Shown one piece after another: positions 6,422 to 7,002 of a stretch of 7,002 bases of DNA. Source of the stretch: Oscillospiraceae bacterium (GTDB lineage Bacteria; Bacillota; Clostridia; Oscillospirales; Acutalibacteraceae); assembly GCA_021640185.1 (NCBI GenBank), contig JAJXDX010000103.1, forward strand, positions 1-7,002. Direction: 5' to 3'. Each line of letters starts with the position of its first letter. Positions within the stretch are counted from its first letter, which is position 1. The notes under the pieces are model-generated. The model saw nothing but the letters and a program-made list of their open reading frames with translations. It searched no databases and was not told the DNA's origin. Position numbers and translations under genes: made by a program.

Positions 6422-6445
6422 TTTTTCGCCGCGCACGGCGAAAAA
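6422..6445. repeat. Perfect inverted repeat of T5-stem-A5 polarity in the divergent control region
   Basis: TTTTTCGCCG (6422-6431) and CGGCGAAAAA (6436-6445) form a 10-bp perfect inverted repeat around a 4-nt centre. An intrinsic terminator has A-run, stem, then T-run. Here, on either strand, the T-run comes first and the A-run last, so it cannot be a normal terminator. It may be an operator for a dimeric protein or a structured leader element. Confidence 0.6.
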
Positions 6446-6481
6446 AGCCGAAAGGTTTAACAAAACATTCACAATTGCCTC

Positions 6482-6510
6482 TTGACAGCGGGGCAAAAGC
6501 GTGGTAATCT
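6482..6510 (+). promoter_or_regulatory. hrcA promoter
   Basis: A perfect TTGACA (6482-6487) is followed after 17 nt by TAATCT (6505-6510), which is preceded by TGG at 6502-6504, an extended -10 motif that can offset the weak -10. The AT-rich stretch just upstream (about 6452-6480) could act as an UP element. The predicted start lies about 6516-6518, inside the left arm of the CIRCE operator, so HrcA binding would block initiation. Confidence 0.8.
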
Positions 6511-6514
6511 AGCA

Positions 6515-6541
6515 TTAGCACTCGGGGGCAAAGAGTGCTAG
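6515..6541 (+). promoter_or_regulatory. CIRCE operator (HrcA binding site)
   Basis: TTAGCACTC (6515-6523), a 9-nt spacer (6524-6532) and GAGTGCTAG (6533-6541) match the CIRCE consensus TTAGCACTC-N9-GAGTGCTAA at 17 of 18 positions; the only change is the last base, G for A. CIRCE is the binding site of HrcA, the repressor of class I heat-shock genes. The gene 46 nt downstream is hrcA itself, so autoregulation relieved by heat or unfolded protein load is expected. Confidence 0.97.
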
Positions 6542-6570
6542 CACACCGATCGCCCCCCGGATGCCGAGTA

Positions 6571-6584
6571 AAGGAGATGCAGGA
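6571..6584 (+). promoter_or_regulatory. Ribosome binding site region deciding the hrcA start
   Basis: AAGGAG (6571-6576) lies 11 nt before the ATG at 6588, and a weaker AGGA (6581-6584) lies 9 nt before the in-frame ATG at 6594. The strong site favours 6588. The weak site leaves a two-codon uncertainty. Confidence 0.6.
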
Positions 6585-6587
6585 CCG

Positions 6588-7002
6588 ATGGGAATGGACG
6601 ACCGCAAGGCCAAGATCCTTTCTCTGGTGATCGAGGCTTATATCGAAACAGGCGAGCCGATCGGCTCGAAGGCGTTGGCGGAGCAGCTGGAGGATCGGGT
6701 ATCCTCCGCCACGATCCGCAACGACATGGCGGCGCTGACCGCCATGGGGTATCTGGAGCAGCCGCACACGTCGGCGGGGCGCTTGCCCACGGCCAAGGCG
6801 TTTCGGCTGTATATCGACAAGCTGATGCACCGCCGCCCGCTCGACGAGCGGGAACGGCGCGAGATCGACGAGCGGCTGATCGCCGCGGCGGGCGATCCGC
6901 AGCAATTGCTCGAGAGCGCGTCGCGCGCGCTGGCGGACACCACGGGCCTTGCGGCGGCGGTCGCGGCCGGTGCGCAGAAGGGCGTAGCCATCACGAATAA
7001 GA
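6588..7002 (+). CDS. hrcA: Heat-inducible transcription repressor HrcA, N-terminal part (cut by window edge)
   Basis: HrcA is a dimeric repressor that binds CIRCE and controls hrcA-grpE-dnaK-dnaJ and often groESL; GroEL is needed to keep it active. The frame is open from 6588 to the right edge, 138 codons of a protein that is normally about 340-350 residues. The N-terminal winged helix is clear: KILSLVIEAYIETGEPIGSK (9-28), then the recognition region SSATIRNDMAALTAMGYLEQ (39-58) and PHTSAGRLPT (59-68), the most conserved part of the family. FRLYIDKLM follows at 72-80. A CIRCE operator lies 46 nt upstream, which fits autoregulation. grpE, dnaK and dnaJ are expected further right. The start could be 6594 instead of 6588. 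Any stop or frameshift beyond 7002 cannot be seen. Confidence 0.97.
   Translation, partial: MGMDDRKAKILSLVIEAYIETGEPIGSKALAEQLEDRVSSATIRNDMAALTAMGYLEQPHTSAGRLPTAKAFRLYIDKLMHRRPLDERERREIDERLIAAAGDPQQLLESASRALADTTGLAAAVAAGAQKGVAITNK

Noticed and set aside
5412..6485. 357-codon open frame on the plus strand opposite the DUF11 gene
   Set aside because: It is Arg/Gly/Ala-rich, starts inside the transketolase promoter region, lacks a convincing ribosome binding site and is antisense to a gene with a strong start and recognisable repeats.
6330..6905. 191-codon minus-strand open frame across the hrcA promoter and hrcA start
   Set aside because: It is antisense to the CIRCE operator, promoter and hrcA coding sequence, and has no recognisable motif.

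Overview
The window looks like chromosomal DNA from a high-GC member of the Firmicutes, most likely class Clostridia. I base this on four things seen together: a CIRCE operator in front of hrcA, a transketolase split into two adjacent genes, AGGAGG-type ribosome binding sites with sigma-A type promoters, and a small DUF11 protein of a kind common in gut clostridia. By eye the GC content is above 60 %. A closer taxonomic call cannot be made from sequence reading alone. I see no tRNA, rRNA, CRISPR array, insertion sequence or phage gene.

Layout. (1) Positions 1-1041, plus strand: the last 59 codons of proA (gamma-glutamyl phosphate reductase) followed by a complete proC (pyrroline-5-carboxylate reductase), the last two steps of proline synthesis from glutamate. 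A long perfect hairpin at 1083-1114 closes this block. (2) Positions 1133-5338, minus strand, in transcription order: transketolase N-terminal subunit, transketolase C-terminal subunit, a MATE-family efflux transporter and an RluA-family pseudouridine synthase. The two transketolase genes are 1 nt apart and are driven by a near-consensus promoter at 5390-5418. The transporter follows after 126 nt that contain two RNA hairpins. The synthase starts at a GTG that overlaps the transporter's stop codon (GTGA). (3) Positions 5457-6311, minus strand: a 284-residue protein with two DUF11 repeats and no signal peptide. (4) Positions 6312-6587: a divergent control region with a strong promoter and a CIRCE operator facing right. 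(5) Positions 6588-7002, plus strand: the first 138 codons of hrcA, the heat-shock repressor that binds CIRCE; it runs off the right edge.

How the genes fit together. The proline genes form one biosynthetic unit. The two transketolase subunits form one enzyme of the non-oxidative pentose phosphate pathway. The transporter and the pseudouridine synthase are translationally coupled but have no obvious shared role. hrcA is set up for autoregulation and probably leads a grpE-dnaK-dnaJ operon beyond the window.

This is mostly an ordinary housekeeping region. I found no convincing undescribed system. The points most worth a second look are the DUF11 protein divergent from hrcA, an inverted-polarity hairpin in the control region, an extra half-site next to CIRCE, and the structured leader and intergenic RNAs of the transketolase-transporter unit. 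No gene-free stretch exceeds 300 bases; the longest is 6312-6587.
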